The notes: generated from the sequence alone by a model not told the origin. DNA of 64,000 nt from an uncultured Ruminococcus sp. (GCA_947345935.1 CAMZZN010000005.1:1-64000), one strand, 5' to 3'; positions 24,734 to 33,908 are shown, numbered from the stretch's first letter. Made by a program: numbers and translations.

Positions 24734-25018
24734 TTAATATTCTTCTGCAAGCAGCATTGTTGAGTGGTCGCCGTCGTCGATTATATAAATCTTTTCGGCA
24801 ATCGGCTTTTTTGACGGAATAAGATATTCCATTTTATATTCGGGATTTTCTGATGTGTGGGTGATTCGCTGCATTTCTCCAAACGGTTCAAGCTTGAATA
24901 CCTGCAAGTAGTCCCTTTCAGCAGGCAGTTCATCAACACAGTTCCACAGGAATAACTGCAATTCAAGCGGTATCGATGAATCTACGCCACAGGTCAGATA
25001 GCGGTTATTATTGAACAT
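24734..25018 (-). CDS. DUF960-family protein
   Basis: The product has 94 residues and matches the DUF960 pattern well: NNRYLTCGVDSSIPLELQLF near the start and KIYIIDDGDHSTMLLAEEY at the end. The function of the family is unknown; it is frequent on Firmicute conjugative and mobilizable elements. It is the first gene of the amidoligase operon and has a good AAAGGAG site. Confidence 0.85.
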   Translation of the reverse strand: MFNNNRYLTCGVDSSIPLELQLFLWNCVDELPAERDYLQVFKLEPFGEMQRITHTSENPEYKMEYLIPSKKPIAEKIYIIDDGDHSTMLLAEEY

Positions 25019-25390
25019 TTTTGATTTCTCCTTTCGCAGTAATATTAATGATAATAGCTATCATCAATTAAATAATATATATACGTAGAAAGAGAAAAAT
25101 CGGGAATTGGCTATATGAAGGAAAAAATAAAAGCTTTTATTATGATAATAATTATTATCATAATAATTATATATATTTACAAAATCAAAATAATAGGAAT
25201 TCCACTTCGAAAGTTTAAATAATTTACATTTTATTGTACTACAGTATAATGAGAGCGTAAGCGGCTTGCTGTTTTAGAAATCAAAGTATACCAAAAAAGG
25301 TTGAACCATTAAAGTATACCATTGATAGAAAAGAAGTAAGAATAAACTGATATTATCCTATCAGAATAAATGAATAAAGGAGTAATTACA
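25019..25390. promoter_or_regulatory. Divergent intergenic region with repeated AAAGTATACC
   Basis: AAAGTATACC occurs at 25283-25292 and 25311-25320, 28 bases apart (start to start), so on nearly the same face of the helix after almost three turns. A related ATAAAGTATAC lies near 22421. The rest is AT-rich. The repeats may be operators or MobC-binding sites for the following pair. Confidence 0.4.
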
Positions 25391-25708
25391 ATGAGCGATT
25401 ACAAATTCAAAAACAAGAAGAAGGAACACATACGAGCAGAGTCAGAGCGTAGAGATAAGGTCACATCCCTACGATCATCTGAGAACGAACTCCAAAAGAT
25501 TAAGAAAAACGCTAAAGATGCAGGAATGTCCGTAAACAGTTTCCTCAATAACGTAGGAGCTAACGGAGTGAAGCTGCTAACACCTGCTCTTATGGTGGAA
25601 TTGCAGAATCAAACTAACTACGCCTGTTCTGTAGTTGAAAAGTATGCGCCTGATGAGGTTGAAACTATGCAGGAAGGGATGGATAAATTATGGCAAAAAT
25701 TGATATAA
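25391..25708 (+). CDS. Second MobC-like mobilization protein
   Basis: The product has 105 residues: a basic N-terminus (KFKNKKKEHIRAESERRD), then a ribbon-helix-helix segment (VTSLRSSENELQKIKKNAKD, GMSVNSFLNNV) and a helical end. It overlaps the next gene by 19 bases. ATG 25391 follows AAAGGAGTAATTACA. Only distant similarity to the MobC-like gene at 18450. Confidence 0.75.
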   Translation: MSDYKFKNKKKEHIRAESERRDKVTSLRSSENELQKIKKNAKDAGMSVNSFLNNVGANGVKLLTPALMVELQNQTNYACSVVEKYAPDEVETMQEGMDKLWQKLI

Positions 25709-26181
25709 TTCGAAACACCTATGGTGGTCTGGAGTATTTGCTGAATGCGCTGGCCTATGTGTCTGATGACCGTGCATTATACAGAAGCGGCTTTGGTGTT
25801 GATCCTTATGACTATAAAAAGGCATATAATCAGATGCTTATAGTACGAAAGTGGTTTAATAAAGTTAGCGGAAATCCTCTGGTACATATAGTTATCGCGT
25901 ATAACGACCAAGTGAAAGATATTGCTGTGGCCGCCATGTACGGTCAGAAATGTGCTATGTATTTTACTGGTAAATATCAGGTCTTGTACTGTACACATCT
26001 GAAGGATACAACCTGCGGCAGTATACACACCCATATCATAATAAATGCCGTCGGTTATCAAAGTGGTCAGATGATTACCACAGGCTATGAAGAAATGGCT
26101 TTTTTCTGTGATTACGTAGCTAAGGTAACTGGTCAGAAGTGCTGGTTCTATTACGATAATAAGGCTATATACAACAGTTGA
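25690..26181 (+). CDS. Short relaxase-like protein (second mobilization pair)
   Basis: The product has 163 residues and covers only the nuclease part of a relaxase: NTYGGLEYLLNALAYVSDDR, then GNPLVHIVIAYND, and GSIHTHIIINAVGYQSG with the His-x-His motif. Complete relaxases are normally two to three times longer, so this is either a minimal form or truncated at its C-terminus. It overlaps the MobC-like gene, so the pair is coupled. Confidence 0.7.
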   Translation: MAKIDIIRNTYGGLEYLLNALAYVSDDRALYRSGFGVDPYDYKKAYNQMLIVRKWFNKVSGNPLVHIVIAYNDQVKDIAVAAMYGQKCAMYFTGKYQVLYCTHLKDTTCGSIHTHIIINAVGYQSGQMITTGYEEMAFFCDYVAKVTGQKCWFYYDNKAIYNS

Positions 26182-26365
26182 TACTGATAATTCTTACGAC
26201 ATTCTCTCGAACAGCTATAATGATAAATTGTGCCTCCCCGTTATGGGGAGGACGACTGTTTGCTGGTGTTTGAGGATATGAAGAGTGTGAATATCGAAAA
26301 AGTTATCGCTGCTGCGACCAACTGATTGAGAAAAATTATTAACAAGGAAAAGATTAGTATGACAA
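26182..26365. other. Gap before the type III R-M operon
   Basis: A CCTCCCC/GGGGAGG hairpin lies at about 26232-26250. A short open stretch near 26266-26325 (reading FEDMKSVNIEKVIAAATN then stop) looks like the relic end of another gene. Nothing else is visible. Confidence 0.35.
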
Positions 26366-26394
26366 TTGACTGATTATGTGTTTTATGCTATAAT
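26366..26394 (+). promoter_or_regulatory. Predicted promoter of the type III R-M operon
   Basis: TTGACT (26366-26371), 17-base spacer, TATAAT (26389-26394), 42 bases before the mod start codon. Confidence 0.7.
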
Positions 26395-26436
26395 TAAAAA
26401 TATACTGGGTTATTATACACTTTTAGGAGGTACAAA

Positions 26437-28203
26437 ATGGCGAACAAACTTGAACTGACATGGTATGGCAAGGAGAAGGAGATTTCCGTTGAGCCGCGCC
26501 TGCTGATAGAAAGACCTGAGCTGTCAAATACTGATAACGATCCCGATACAGAAAATATGCTGATTCACGGCGATAATCTGCTTGCTTTGAAGGCATTGGA
26601 AAGTAAGTATGCAGGTCAGGTGAAGTGTATCTATATTGATCCGCCATATAATACTGGTTCGGCGTTTGAGTATTATGAAGACAACTTGGAGCATTCAATA
26701 TGGCTTGACCTTATGAGAGCTCGTTTGATTATTTTACGTAATCTTCTCTCGATTGATGGGACTATTTGGATTCAAATAGATGATGAAGAACAAGCGTATC
26801 TGAAAGTATTGTGTGATGAGGTTTTTGAACGCAGAAATTTCATTAACATGATTTCTGTAAATATGAAAAATATTGCCGGAGCATCCGGCGGTGGTGAAGA
26901 TAAGAGATTGAAGAAGAATTGCGAATATATCCTTGCATATGCAAAGGAATATTCCGTTTTACCTTTGTTCAATGGACCATATACATACACAGAAATGTCC
27001 GAACTCATCCAACAATATATTGACCTGGGTAAAAGTTGGAAATATACCACTGTACTCATTAATCCTGGAGAAAAAGAGTACTATGGCTCGACTGTTGATG
27101 GTGACGGTAACGAAATTAAAGTATACATCAGAAAAAATCCAGAAATGATTTCTGTAAAACAAGTCGCAAAACGTGACGGTATAACAGAGAAACAAGCCTA
27201 TAAGAAATATGGTATCTCCATATTTCAAACAACAAATGCACAAAGTTCGATTAGAACACGCATTATGAAATATCGTCAGGAAGAAGGAATTAGTAATGAC
27301 CTAATTTCGATTGAGTATATTCCCAAAACCGGAAAAAATCGTGGTCAGGTCTATGAACAATTCTACAAAGGAGATAAATGTCGCCTTTTTGTATGGCTCA
27401 GAGATACATCAGAAGTAATTGACGGTGAACTATACAAAAAGGATTTACAGGGGACATACTGGGATATGAATGCGTGGATGAAGAATGTGGCAAAAGAGGG
27501 AAATGTAGATTTCCCATCCGGAAAAAAACCAGAGCAGTTAGTAGGTCAGATAGTAGATATGACAACTCACATCGGTGATCTCGTTCTTGATAGCTTCCTT
27601 GGCTCAGGTACAACTGCCGCTGTTGCTCATAAGATGGGCAGACGGTACATCGGCATTGAAATGGGCGAACACGCATATACCCATTGTAAGAAAAGACTGG
27701 ATTCTGTTATTTCTGGAACTGATAAATTGGGAGTTACTAAATCTTTAGATTGGCAAGGCGGTGGCGGATACCGCTTCTACGAGCTTGCACCGACGCTTAT
27801 CAACAAAGACGAGTTCGGAGAATATATCATCAATCCCGATTATAGTGCCGATATGCTTGCGGCGGCTATGGCTCTGCACGAAGGCTTCACTTATGAGCCT
27901 GACAGCTCTGCGTTCTGGAAGCAGTCTCACGGAAATGAGAAGTCCTATCTCTTTGTTACCACCCGTCACTTGAACGCTGCCTTTATGGATTCTATCATCG
28001 GCAGTATGGAAGATGACGAGTATCTTGTTATTGCTTGCTGTTCGTTCGATAAGGGTATGGACAAGCTAAATTCTCATATAACAGTCAAGAAAATTCCGCA
28101 GATGCTTCTTGAACGCTGCGAATTTGACAAGTCTGACTATAACCTAAATATCATTCATCCGCCTATATACGATGACAAGGAGGAATGCGACGATGAAAGC
28201 TGA
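26437..28203 (+). CDS. mod: Type III restriction-modification methyltransferase (Mod)
   Basis: The product has 588 residues. Amino-methyltransferase motifs occur in beta-class order: IYIDPPYNTGSAFEYY (motif IV, DPPY, near residue 68) before LDSFLGSGTTAAVAHKMGR (motif I, SAM binding, near 385) and RYIGIEMGEHA. The 260-residue centre is the variable target-recognition region. It methylates adenine on one strand of an asymmetric site and also forms the recognition subunit for Res. The start follows TTAGGAGGTACAAA. The last 11 bases overlap res. Confidence 0.93.
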   Translation: MANKLELTWYGKEKEISVEPRLLIERPELSNTDNDPDTENMLIHGDNLLALKALESKYAGQVKCIYIDPPYNTGSAFEYYEDNLEHSIWLDLMRARLIILRNLLSIDGTIWIQIDDEEQAYLKVLCDEVFERRNFINMISVNMKNIAGASGGGEDKRLKKNCEYILAYAKEYSVLPLFNGPYTYTEMSELIQQYIDLGKSWKYTTVLINPGEKEYYGSTVDGDGNEIKVYIRKNPEMISVKQVAKRDGITEKQAYKKYGISIFQTTNAQSSIRTRIMKYRQEEGISNDLISIEYIPKTGKNRGQVYEQFYKGDKCRLFVWLRDTSEVIDGELYKKDLQGTYWDMNAWMKNVAKEGNVDFPSGKKPEQLVGQIVDMTTHIGDLVLDSFLGSGTTAAVAHKMGRRYIGIEMGEHAYTHCKKRLDSVISGTDKLGVTKSLDWQGGGGYRFYELAPTLINKDEFGEYIINPDYSADMLAAAMALHEGFTYEPDSSAFWKQSHGNEKSYLFVTTRHLNAAFMDSIIGSMEDDEYLVIACCSFDKGMDKLNSHITVKKIPQMLLERCEFDKSDYNLNIIHPPIYDDKEECDDES

Positions 28204-30865
28204 TTTTAGTCTTTATACAACAGAATATATCAGCGGAGTCATGTCTCTGCGTAAACCTCAGAAGAAGTCGCTTGAAACACTTCATGAGATCGTGAACAGC
28301 GTCAATCTCAAAAAGGGGATGAATTTGCAGGCTGCCCTCGATGCAGTCAAAGCTCTTTGCCCGACTTGCACCGACTTTGAACGTGATTTTATGTCGCTGA
28401 CCTTTGCTCTTGCAACAGGTGTCGGCAAAACAAGGCTTATGGGTGCATTTATTGCATATCTTTATACACAGCATAACATCAAGAATTTCTTTGTTGTTGC
28501 ACCGAACACGACCATATACAACAAACTCTGCCGTGATCTTAGTGATAACAATAGCCCTAAATATGTTTTTCGTGGGTTGAGCTGCTTTTCAAATTTAAAA
28601 CCAAGAATTGTTACTGGTGAAGATTACAGAGAAACAACCATTCCCCTCTGGCAGAGCAATGTGAAGATATTTGTTTTCAATATCGATAAATTCAACAAAG
28701 AAAACTCAAATATGAAAAGTGTGAATGAGCATTATGGAATGCCGTTTTATAATGCACTCGCTGAACTTCCTGATCTTGTAATGATAATGGATGAATCGCA
28801 TCATTATCATGGAGAGAAGGGCGAACAGGCACTTAACGAGTTGCACCCTCTGCTTGGTCTTGAACTGACTGCAACACCGCTTACGGTTAAGAAAAGCAAG
28901 GGTAAGCAGATTCCGTTTAAGAATGTTGTATATGAATATCCGCTTTCAAAAGCAATAGCGGACGGCTATACAAGAACACCTTTTGCTGTTACCCGTTCCG
29001 ATGTAGATTTTTATAATTTTGGTGATGAGCAGATAGACAAGCTCATGTTACAGGACGGTATTATCTGTCATGAGCGTATCAGACAAAAGTTAAAAGTCTA
29101 CGCTGCCAATAATGGCAAGCCTATTGTAAAGCCTTTCGTTTTGGTTGTCTGCAAAGATACGTCTCATGCTAAGTGGGTAGAGGGATATGTTAAATCCGAT
29201 GCTTTTATGGGCGGAGCATACCGCAATAAGGTCGTAGTGGTACATTCCAAGCAAGGAAGTGCTGAATCCGAAGCTAATACAAAAATGCTCCTTGAAGTCG
29301 AAAAGCCTGATAATATTGTTGAGATAGTTATTCATGTTGATAAGCTGAAGGAAGGCTGGGACGTAAACAATCTCTATACTATTATTCCACTCCGTACAGC
29401 CGCTTCAAAAATACTGCGTGAACAGATGGTCGGCAGAGGTTTGCGTCTGCCCTACGGTGAGCGTACAGATGATAAGGATATTGATTCTGTTATGCTGACA
29501 GCTCATGACAAGTTTCAGGATATACTATCAGAAGCACAAAAGGGTGATTCTATCTTCAAGGCTGGAAATGTTATCAAGGTCGAGGAGATAGAGCCGGAGG
29601 AAGTTGCTGCTCCACAGCTTGCATTTGAATGGGAAAATGAACCCGATGAAGTGCTGTCTTCTGCTTATGAAGCAACGGGCATAGAACGTTCCGAGCAGGC
29701 GGATACAGCTTTGCAGACTATACAGGAGACTGTAAAGAAAGAGGTATATCAGACTATACAGACTGCTCCGACGCATACGGTAACGCCGACTGCAATCAAG
29801 GAAATTGCTCAAAAAGCGGTAAGTGTTGTTACAGGGAATACTGATCTTGCACAGACATTTCATGAGAACAGTATCCCAGCAATTATCCGTTGGACGGAAG
29901 AACATACAGAAAAGGTACATAGGGCTGCTGAAAAGAAGTTTATACCTATCCCTCAGATATGCATAACAGATGCAGGTGCGGAAGAATACGTGTTCATGGA
30001 CTTTGATATTGATCTGTCCGAATTCAATCACGAACCGCTAACAAATGAAATGCTGGTACAAAACCTTGAAGATCAGTCGGATCAGGAACGTATCAGTGCA
30101 GGAGCTATTGACTTTGAAGGCTATGAGCCGAAGCGTGTTATCCTCGGTGAGCTTCGCAAGAAGCCTGAAATAGACTATAACAAATGTAAAGCGCTTCTTT
30201 TCAAGCTGATGACACAAGTGACTGACAAATATGATGATCAATATGGCACTAACGGTATGCAGAATATCGTTATGATGAATAAGAGTGATATAGCTGAAAA
30301 GATTTATAAACAGATGATGCAGCATTTCTATTGCGACAACGGGCTTATTCAAGAGGAAGTTGTCGGTACTCGAAAGTTCAATCTTCCGACAAACTTCTCT
30401 TATCGCACTTCAGTGTCATTATATGACAACTTTGAGGGCAACATCAGGTCTGTACGTTTCACAGGAATCAAAAAAGGCGTATTTGAAGAAGTCAACCTTG
30501 ACAGTGCCGAGGGAGAACTTTCCTTTGCCCGTATCATCGAGCGTGATGAAGATGTCCTGAATTGGCTGCGCCCCTCGCCAAAAGAGTTTAACATCACTTA
30601 TAATCACGGCAAGAATTATGAGCCTGACTTTGTTGTTGAGACTGAGGATACAATATATCTTGTTGAGGTTAAGGCTAAAAAGGATATGAACGATCCTGAT
30701 GTTATCGCGAAAAAGAAGCGTGGTATTCTATATTGTGAAACTGTTACACATTGGAGTGAAGCAAATGGATATAAGCCGTGGAAGTATTTGTTTATCCCTG
30801 CAAATCAGATATATCCAAACTCGACATTTATTATGATTGCAAAAAGATTTGTGGTTACAGAATAG
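28193..30865 (+). CDS. res: Type III restriction enzyme (Res)
   Basis: The product has 890 residues. SF2 helicase motifs: TFALATGVGKTRLMGAF (Walker A), MIMDESHHYHGEKG (motif II), LELTATPL (motif III), REQMVGRGLRLPYG (motif VI). The C-terminal PD-(D/E)XK nuclease is NYEPDFVVETEDTIYLVEVKAKKD near residue 815. It translocates or slides from unmodified sites and cuts DNA together with Mod. Start ATG 28193 follows AAGGAGGAATGCGACG; the in-frame codons back to 28172 are not needed. All motifs look intact, so the system should be active. Confidence 0.93.
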   Translation: MKADFSLYTTEYISGVMSLRKPQKKSLETLHEIVNSVNLKKGMNLQAALDAVKALCPTCTDFERDFMSLTFALATGVGKTRLMGAFIAYLYTQHNIKNFFVVAPNTTIYNKLCRDLSDNNSPKYVFRGLSCFSNLKPRIVTGEDYRETTIPLWQSNVKIFVFNIDKFNKENSNMKSVNEHYGMPFYNALAELPDLVMIMDESHHYHGEKGEQALNELHPLLGLELTATPLTVKKSKGKQIPFKNVVYEYPLSKAIADGYTRTPFAVTRSDVDFYNFGDEQIDKLMLQDGIICHERIRQKLKVYAANNGKPIVKPFVLVVCKDTSHAKWVEGYVKSDAFMGGAYRNKVVVVHSKQGSAESEANTKMLLEVEKPDNIVEIVIHVDKLKEGWDVNNLYTIIPLRTAASKILREQMVGRGLRLPYGERTDDKDIDSVMLTAHDKFQDILSEAQKGDSIFKAGNVIKVEEIEPEEVAAPQLAFEWENEPDEVLSSAYEATGIERSEQADTALQTIQETVKKEVYQTIQTAPTHTVTPTAIKEIAQKAVSVVTGNTDLAQTFHENSIPAIIRWTEEHTEKVHRAAEKKFIPIPQICITDAGAEEYVFMDFDIDLSEFNHEPLTNEMLVQNLEDQSDQERISAGAIDFEGYEPKRVILGELRKKPEIDYNKCKALLFKLMTQVTDKYDDQYGTNGMQNIVMMNKSDIAEKIYKQMMQHFYCDNGLIQEEVVGTRKFNLPTNFSYRTSVSLYDNFEGNIRSVRFTGIKKGVFEEVNLDSAEGELSFARIIERDEDVLNWLRPSPKEFNITYNHGKNYEPDFVVETEDTIYLVEVKAKKDMNDPDVIAKKKRGILYCETVTHWSEANGYKPWKYLFIPANQIYPNSTFIMIAKRFVVTE

Positions 30866-31296
30866 GCGATGGCAATGAGTATATACTTTTCTAATATTTT
30901 TCTAATATAACCTCAATTTCTGAGTGCCGAGCGAAAGTAGGCGTTGAAGTTACACTCGCCTATATTTCGCTGAATATTCAACATTTCTGGTTCAAGCCAA
31001 TATGCTCTAAAACTACCGTGTTACGGCTTGTGGTCTCGAAGGCCGTGGAGCATACAAAATCAAAGCTGTAACATTAAGCCGCCAAAAACTGGCGGCTTCT
31101 GCATATCTAATAAGAAAAAGCAAAATCATACCACTTATACCACTTTTTTCAAGCAAAAGATTTTTCTGAAACAAAATAGCCCTCACAGCCTGCCGCATTT
31201 ACATGGTATCAAAATAGTCTTATTCGGGCTGCAATATATCTGTTTAATGAGAATTAAGCTATCTATAAAGTCATCATTTATAATTACTTAAAGATA
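30866..31296. other. Intergenic region with the second 38-bp repeat
   Basis: It contains a GCCGCCA/TGGCGGC hairpin near 31079-31096 and the right copy of the 38-bp direct repeat (31128-31165). No gene is supported: the short ORFs here overlap in opposite frames and lack ribosome binding sites. Confidence 0.45.
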
Positions 31297-31354
31297 TTGA
31301 CATTATTGCACATTTGTGCTATACTATTTAAGTAGCTATTGCACATGTGCAATA
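31297..31354 (+). promoter_or_regulatory. Promoter with two palindromic operators
   Basis: TTGACA (31297-31302), 17-base spacer, TATACT (31320-31325). The half of the spacer next to the -10 box is GCACATTTGTGC (31308-31319). A perfect 18-bp palindrome, TATTGCACATGTGCAATA, follows at 31337-31354. Both share TTGCACA/TGTGC arms, so one regulator, perhaps the product itself, should bind both and repress. Confidence 0.7.
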
Positions 31355-31396
31355 ATATGCAATAACGAGTAATGATAAAATAATGGAGGTGATGAG

Positions 31397-33043
31397 ATGA
31401 ATATCGGATTCAAAGAGGGGCTGACTATTGAATTTAAGAGTGATAAAAATAAGTTGCCGGATTCTGATTTGGTTGATGCAGTTGTCGCTTTTGCAAATAC
31501 TAACGGCGGTGATATCTACCTCGGTATTGAGGATGACGGTGAGATCACCGGACTTCATAAGTCTCATCAAGATATCACACAGCTAGCGGCTTTTATTGCC
31601 AATAAGACAGTTCCACCAATTGCTGTCCGTGCAGAAAAATCCGAGGATAAGCAGTATCTAAAGATTTCTGTTCCAAAAAGCAGAAGCATAGTTGCATCAT
31701 CTTCTGGTAAGATTCAGCGCCGCCGCATCAAAGCAGATGGAACACCTGAAAATGTTCCTATGTATCCTCATGAGATAGCATCTCGTCTAAGCGATCTTAG
31801 TTTACTTGATTATTCCAGCTTATGCGTACCAGATGCTAAGTACAGCGACCTTGACCCTGTAGAAAGAGAACGCTTACGTAGTATTATTCGTATGAATCCT
31901 CAAGGCGAACAGAATCTGTTAGAACTGGATGATGAAGAACTTGATAAGGCTCTTCGTCTTGTTGCAGATAACAACGGTCAGCTTACTCCAACTTACTGCG
32001 GTATGCTTTTGATAGGTCGTACAGAGAGCCTTCGTAGGTGTGTACCTACGGCAGAGGCGGCATTTCAAGTGATGAACGGCACAAATGTAGTGTTGAACGA
32101 GTCATTTATTTTGCCGCTGTTGGCAGCATTTGAGAAGATGGAAACATATATGAATGCAAGAAATTCCGAAGCAGAGATTGAAGAAGGCCTGTTCCGTATT
32201 TCTGTGCCTGATTATAATAAAAGAGCTTTCCGTGAAGCATTGGTCAATGCGTTCAGCCACCGTGATTACACAATGATGGGACGAGTACGTGTCCAGATGG
32301 ACAACGATGGCATGACTATCAGCAATCCTGGTGGATTCATTGAGGGTGTAACTATTGAGAACTTGCTGACAGTGGAACCACATGGAAGAAATACAGCACT
32401 TGCTGATGCAATGAAACGTATCGGCTTGGCGGAACGTACTGGACGTGGCGTTGACCGAATATTTGAAGGATCGCTTCTCTATGGCAAACCACTTCCGGAT
32501 TATTCAGAATCTACTAATGCAATGGTAAAACTATTTATTCCTAAAAGTTTACCGGATTCGAATTTCACAAAATTGATTTCAGGAGAACATAGGACTACGG
32601 GTGAATCTCTTCCTATCAATTCATTACTTGTTCTGAATGCTTTAAAGCGAAGCCGCAGAGCAACAGTAAACGAGCTTGCAGATTTTGCTCATATTACCGT
32701 AGAAAAGGCACGAATTACAGCTGAACGTCTTGTGGAATCAGGTATGCTTGAACCTTCAGGAAATGGAAAAGGTCGTTGTTATACGCTAAGTGCAAAGCTG
32801 TATCATGCTGATAACAACATAACAGGTTACATCAGGCAGAAGGGAATTGATAATGTCAGGTATCCCGAAATGGTGATGCAGTTTGCCAAAGAAAATGGCG
32901 GTACAATAACACGTGGAGATGTCATGGAATTGCTTCATCTCACCAAATCACAAGCATATAATCTTTTGAAAAAAATGGTGGATGATGATAAATTAGATTC
33001 TAAAGGTACAACACGTAATGCGTATTATAGATTAAAGGAATAA
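31397..33043 (+). CDS. AlbA/Schlafen-domain ATP-binding transcriptional regulator
   Basis: The product has 548 residues. The N-terminal AlbA_2 domain reads GLTIEFKSDKNKLP, then AVVAFANTNGGDIYLGIEDDG. The centre is the HATPase_c_4 part (REALVNAFSHRDYTM, then ISNPGGFIEGV and ERTGRGVDRI). Two winged helices lie in the last 150 residues (RRATVNELADFAHITVEKAR, ITRGDVMELLHLTKSQAYNLL). Such COG2865 proteins are frequent in defence and mobile islands, including beside restriction systems. Palindromes in its promoter suggest autoregulation. Confidence 0.88.
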   Translation: MNIGFKEGLTIEFKSDKNKLPDSDLVDAVVAFANTNGGDIYLGIEDDGEITGLHKSHQDITQLAAFIANKTVPPIAVRAEKSEDKQYLKISVPKSRSIVASSSGKIQRRRIKADGTPENVPMYPHEIASRLSDLSLLDYSSLCVPDAKYSDLDPVERERLRSIIRMNPQGEQNLLELDDEELDKALRLVADNNGQLTPTYCGMLLIGRTESLRRCVPTAEAAFQVMNGTNVVLNESFILPLLAAFEKMETYMNARNSEAEIEEGLFRISVPDYNKRAFREALVNAFSHRDYTMMGRVRVQMDNDGMTISNPGGFIEGVTIENLLTVEPHGRNTALADAMKRIGLAERTGRGVDRIFEGSLLYGKPLPDYSESTNAMVKLFIPKSLPDSNFTKLISGEHRTTGESLPINSLLVLNALKRSRRATVNELADFAHITVEKARITAERLVESGMLEPSGNGKGRCYTLSAKLYHADNNITGYIRQKGIDNVRYPEMVMQFAKENGGTITRGDVMELLHLTKSQAYNLLKKMVDDDKLDSKGTTRNAYYRLKE

Positions 33044-33130
33044 TGTTAAAGAATAAATAAAAAAGCCTCCGCAGATGCAGAGAGCGATTGCATAAAATAT
33101 AAAATTAATGGATAAATATACAGCTCCATT

Positions 33131-33152
33131 TTTGTACGCTATTTGTACGCTA
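33131..33152. repeat. Right copy of the 22-bp direct repeat, candidate attachment site
   Basis: Exact match to 15498-15519. It lies between the last cargo gene and a stretch of gene relics, as expected for the far end of an integrated element. Confidence 0.5.
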
Positions 33153-33263
33153 TTGTTAAGAAAAAGCACTAAAAAACAGAAAAAAGCGTTTTCCGTAAAT
33201 TGCTTCAAAATTGCGTAATACAGGCAAAATCTCACAATTGCAAGAAGCAAGAAATCGTCTGTT

Positions 33264-33292
33264 TTGATTTTCAATTCCCGTACGGGTCACCA
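33264..33292 (+). pseudogene. Relic of a tRNA 3' end
   Basis: TCAATTCCCGTACGGGTCAC at 33271-33290, completed by CA, has the form of a T-arm, acceptor strand and encoded CCA end. The rest of a tRNA is absent. Integrases often recombine within tRNA 3' ends and leave such a fragment, so this may be an attR scar from a present or past element. Confidence 0.45.
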
Positions 33293-33295
33293 TAC

Positions 33296-33751
33296 ATGAA
33301 ACTTGATAAGAAAGTAATTGATTCTGGAAATTCTGAAATAGATTGTCTTTTAAATTACAAACTACGTAATATAGAAGAAATGAATATAAAACTGGAAACG
33401 AAGTTTGCGCTGCCACATGAATTGTTTATTAATGTTTTTGATATTAACATTGTTTTAGGAAATTTAATAGACAATGCTCTTGAGGCATTGAAGCAATGTG
33501 ATGAAAGAGAATTGATCATTCGTTTGACTTATAGCAAGGGCGTGATTTTCATAACAATAAAAAATTCTTTTTCTGGCAATATAAAAATTGATAGTAATAA
33601 TCAAAAATTATTTACAACGAAAAAGGATCTTAATAATCATGGTTTAGGTCTCCAAAGTGTTCAATATACGATTGATAAATACTATGGAACTATGGAGATA
33701 GAAACAATTGAGAAAATGTTCATAGTAAAAGCTCTCATGTATAACAAATAA
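33296..33751 (+). pseudogene. 5'-truncated AgrC-like GHKL histidine kinase
   Basis: The 151 remaining codons encode only the end of an AgrC-type sensor kinase: the helix after the missing phospho-acceptor His (NSEIDCLLNYKLRNIEEMN), the N box (NIVLGNLIDNALEALKQC) and the G box (NHGLGLQSVQYTI). All membrane helices and the His are gone. The truncation point abuts the tRNA relic, so an insertion or recombination event removed the 5' part. It lies upstream of agrD and agrB in the usual orientation. Confidence 0.8.
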
Positions 33752-33762
33752 ATGAATATTTT

Positions 33763-33795
33763 AATGCCTCTGTCATTTGGCAGAGGCATTTTTAT
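33763..33795 (+). terminator. Intrinsic terminator after the kinase fragment
   Basis: AATGCCTCTG (33763-33772) pairs with CAGAGGCATT (33781-33790), followed by T residues. Confidence 0.8.
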
Positions 33796-33908
33796 ACTAT
33801 TTTTTCCAGAATAGCATATTAATTTTACCATATAATGAATTTTTTATGTTTTTTGTGGTATATTGTTGCTCGACATAAATGTCAAATAAAGTGAAAGGAA
33901 TGAGAAAA

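Larger units (their letters stand above)
15498..33152. mobile_element. Integrative mobilizable element of about 17.6 kb (boundaries inferred)
   Basis: The segment is bounded by an exact 22-bp direct repeat. At its left end it carries a tyrosine integrase and excisionase, followed by relaxase/MobC and a P4-type primase-helicase. The cargo is a resolvase, an amidoligase/glutamine amidotransferase operon, a second MobC/relaxase pair, a type III restriction-modification system and an AlbA-type regulator. No mating-pair formation genes are present, so transfer would need a helper. The repeat could also be two binding-arm sites rather than the crossover core. Confidence 0.5.
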
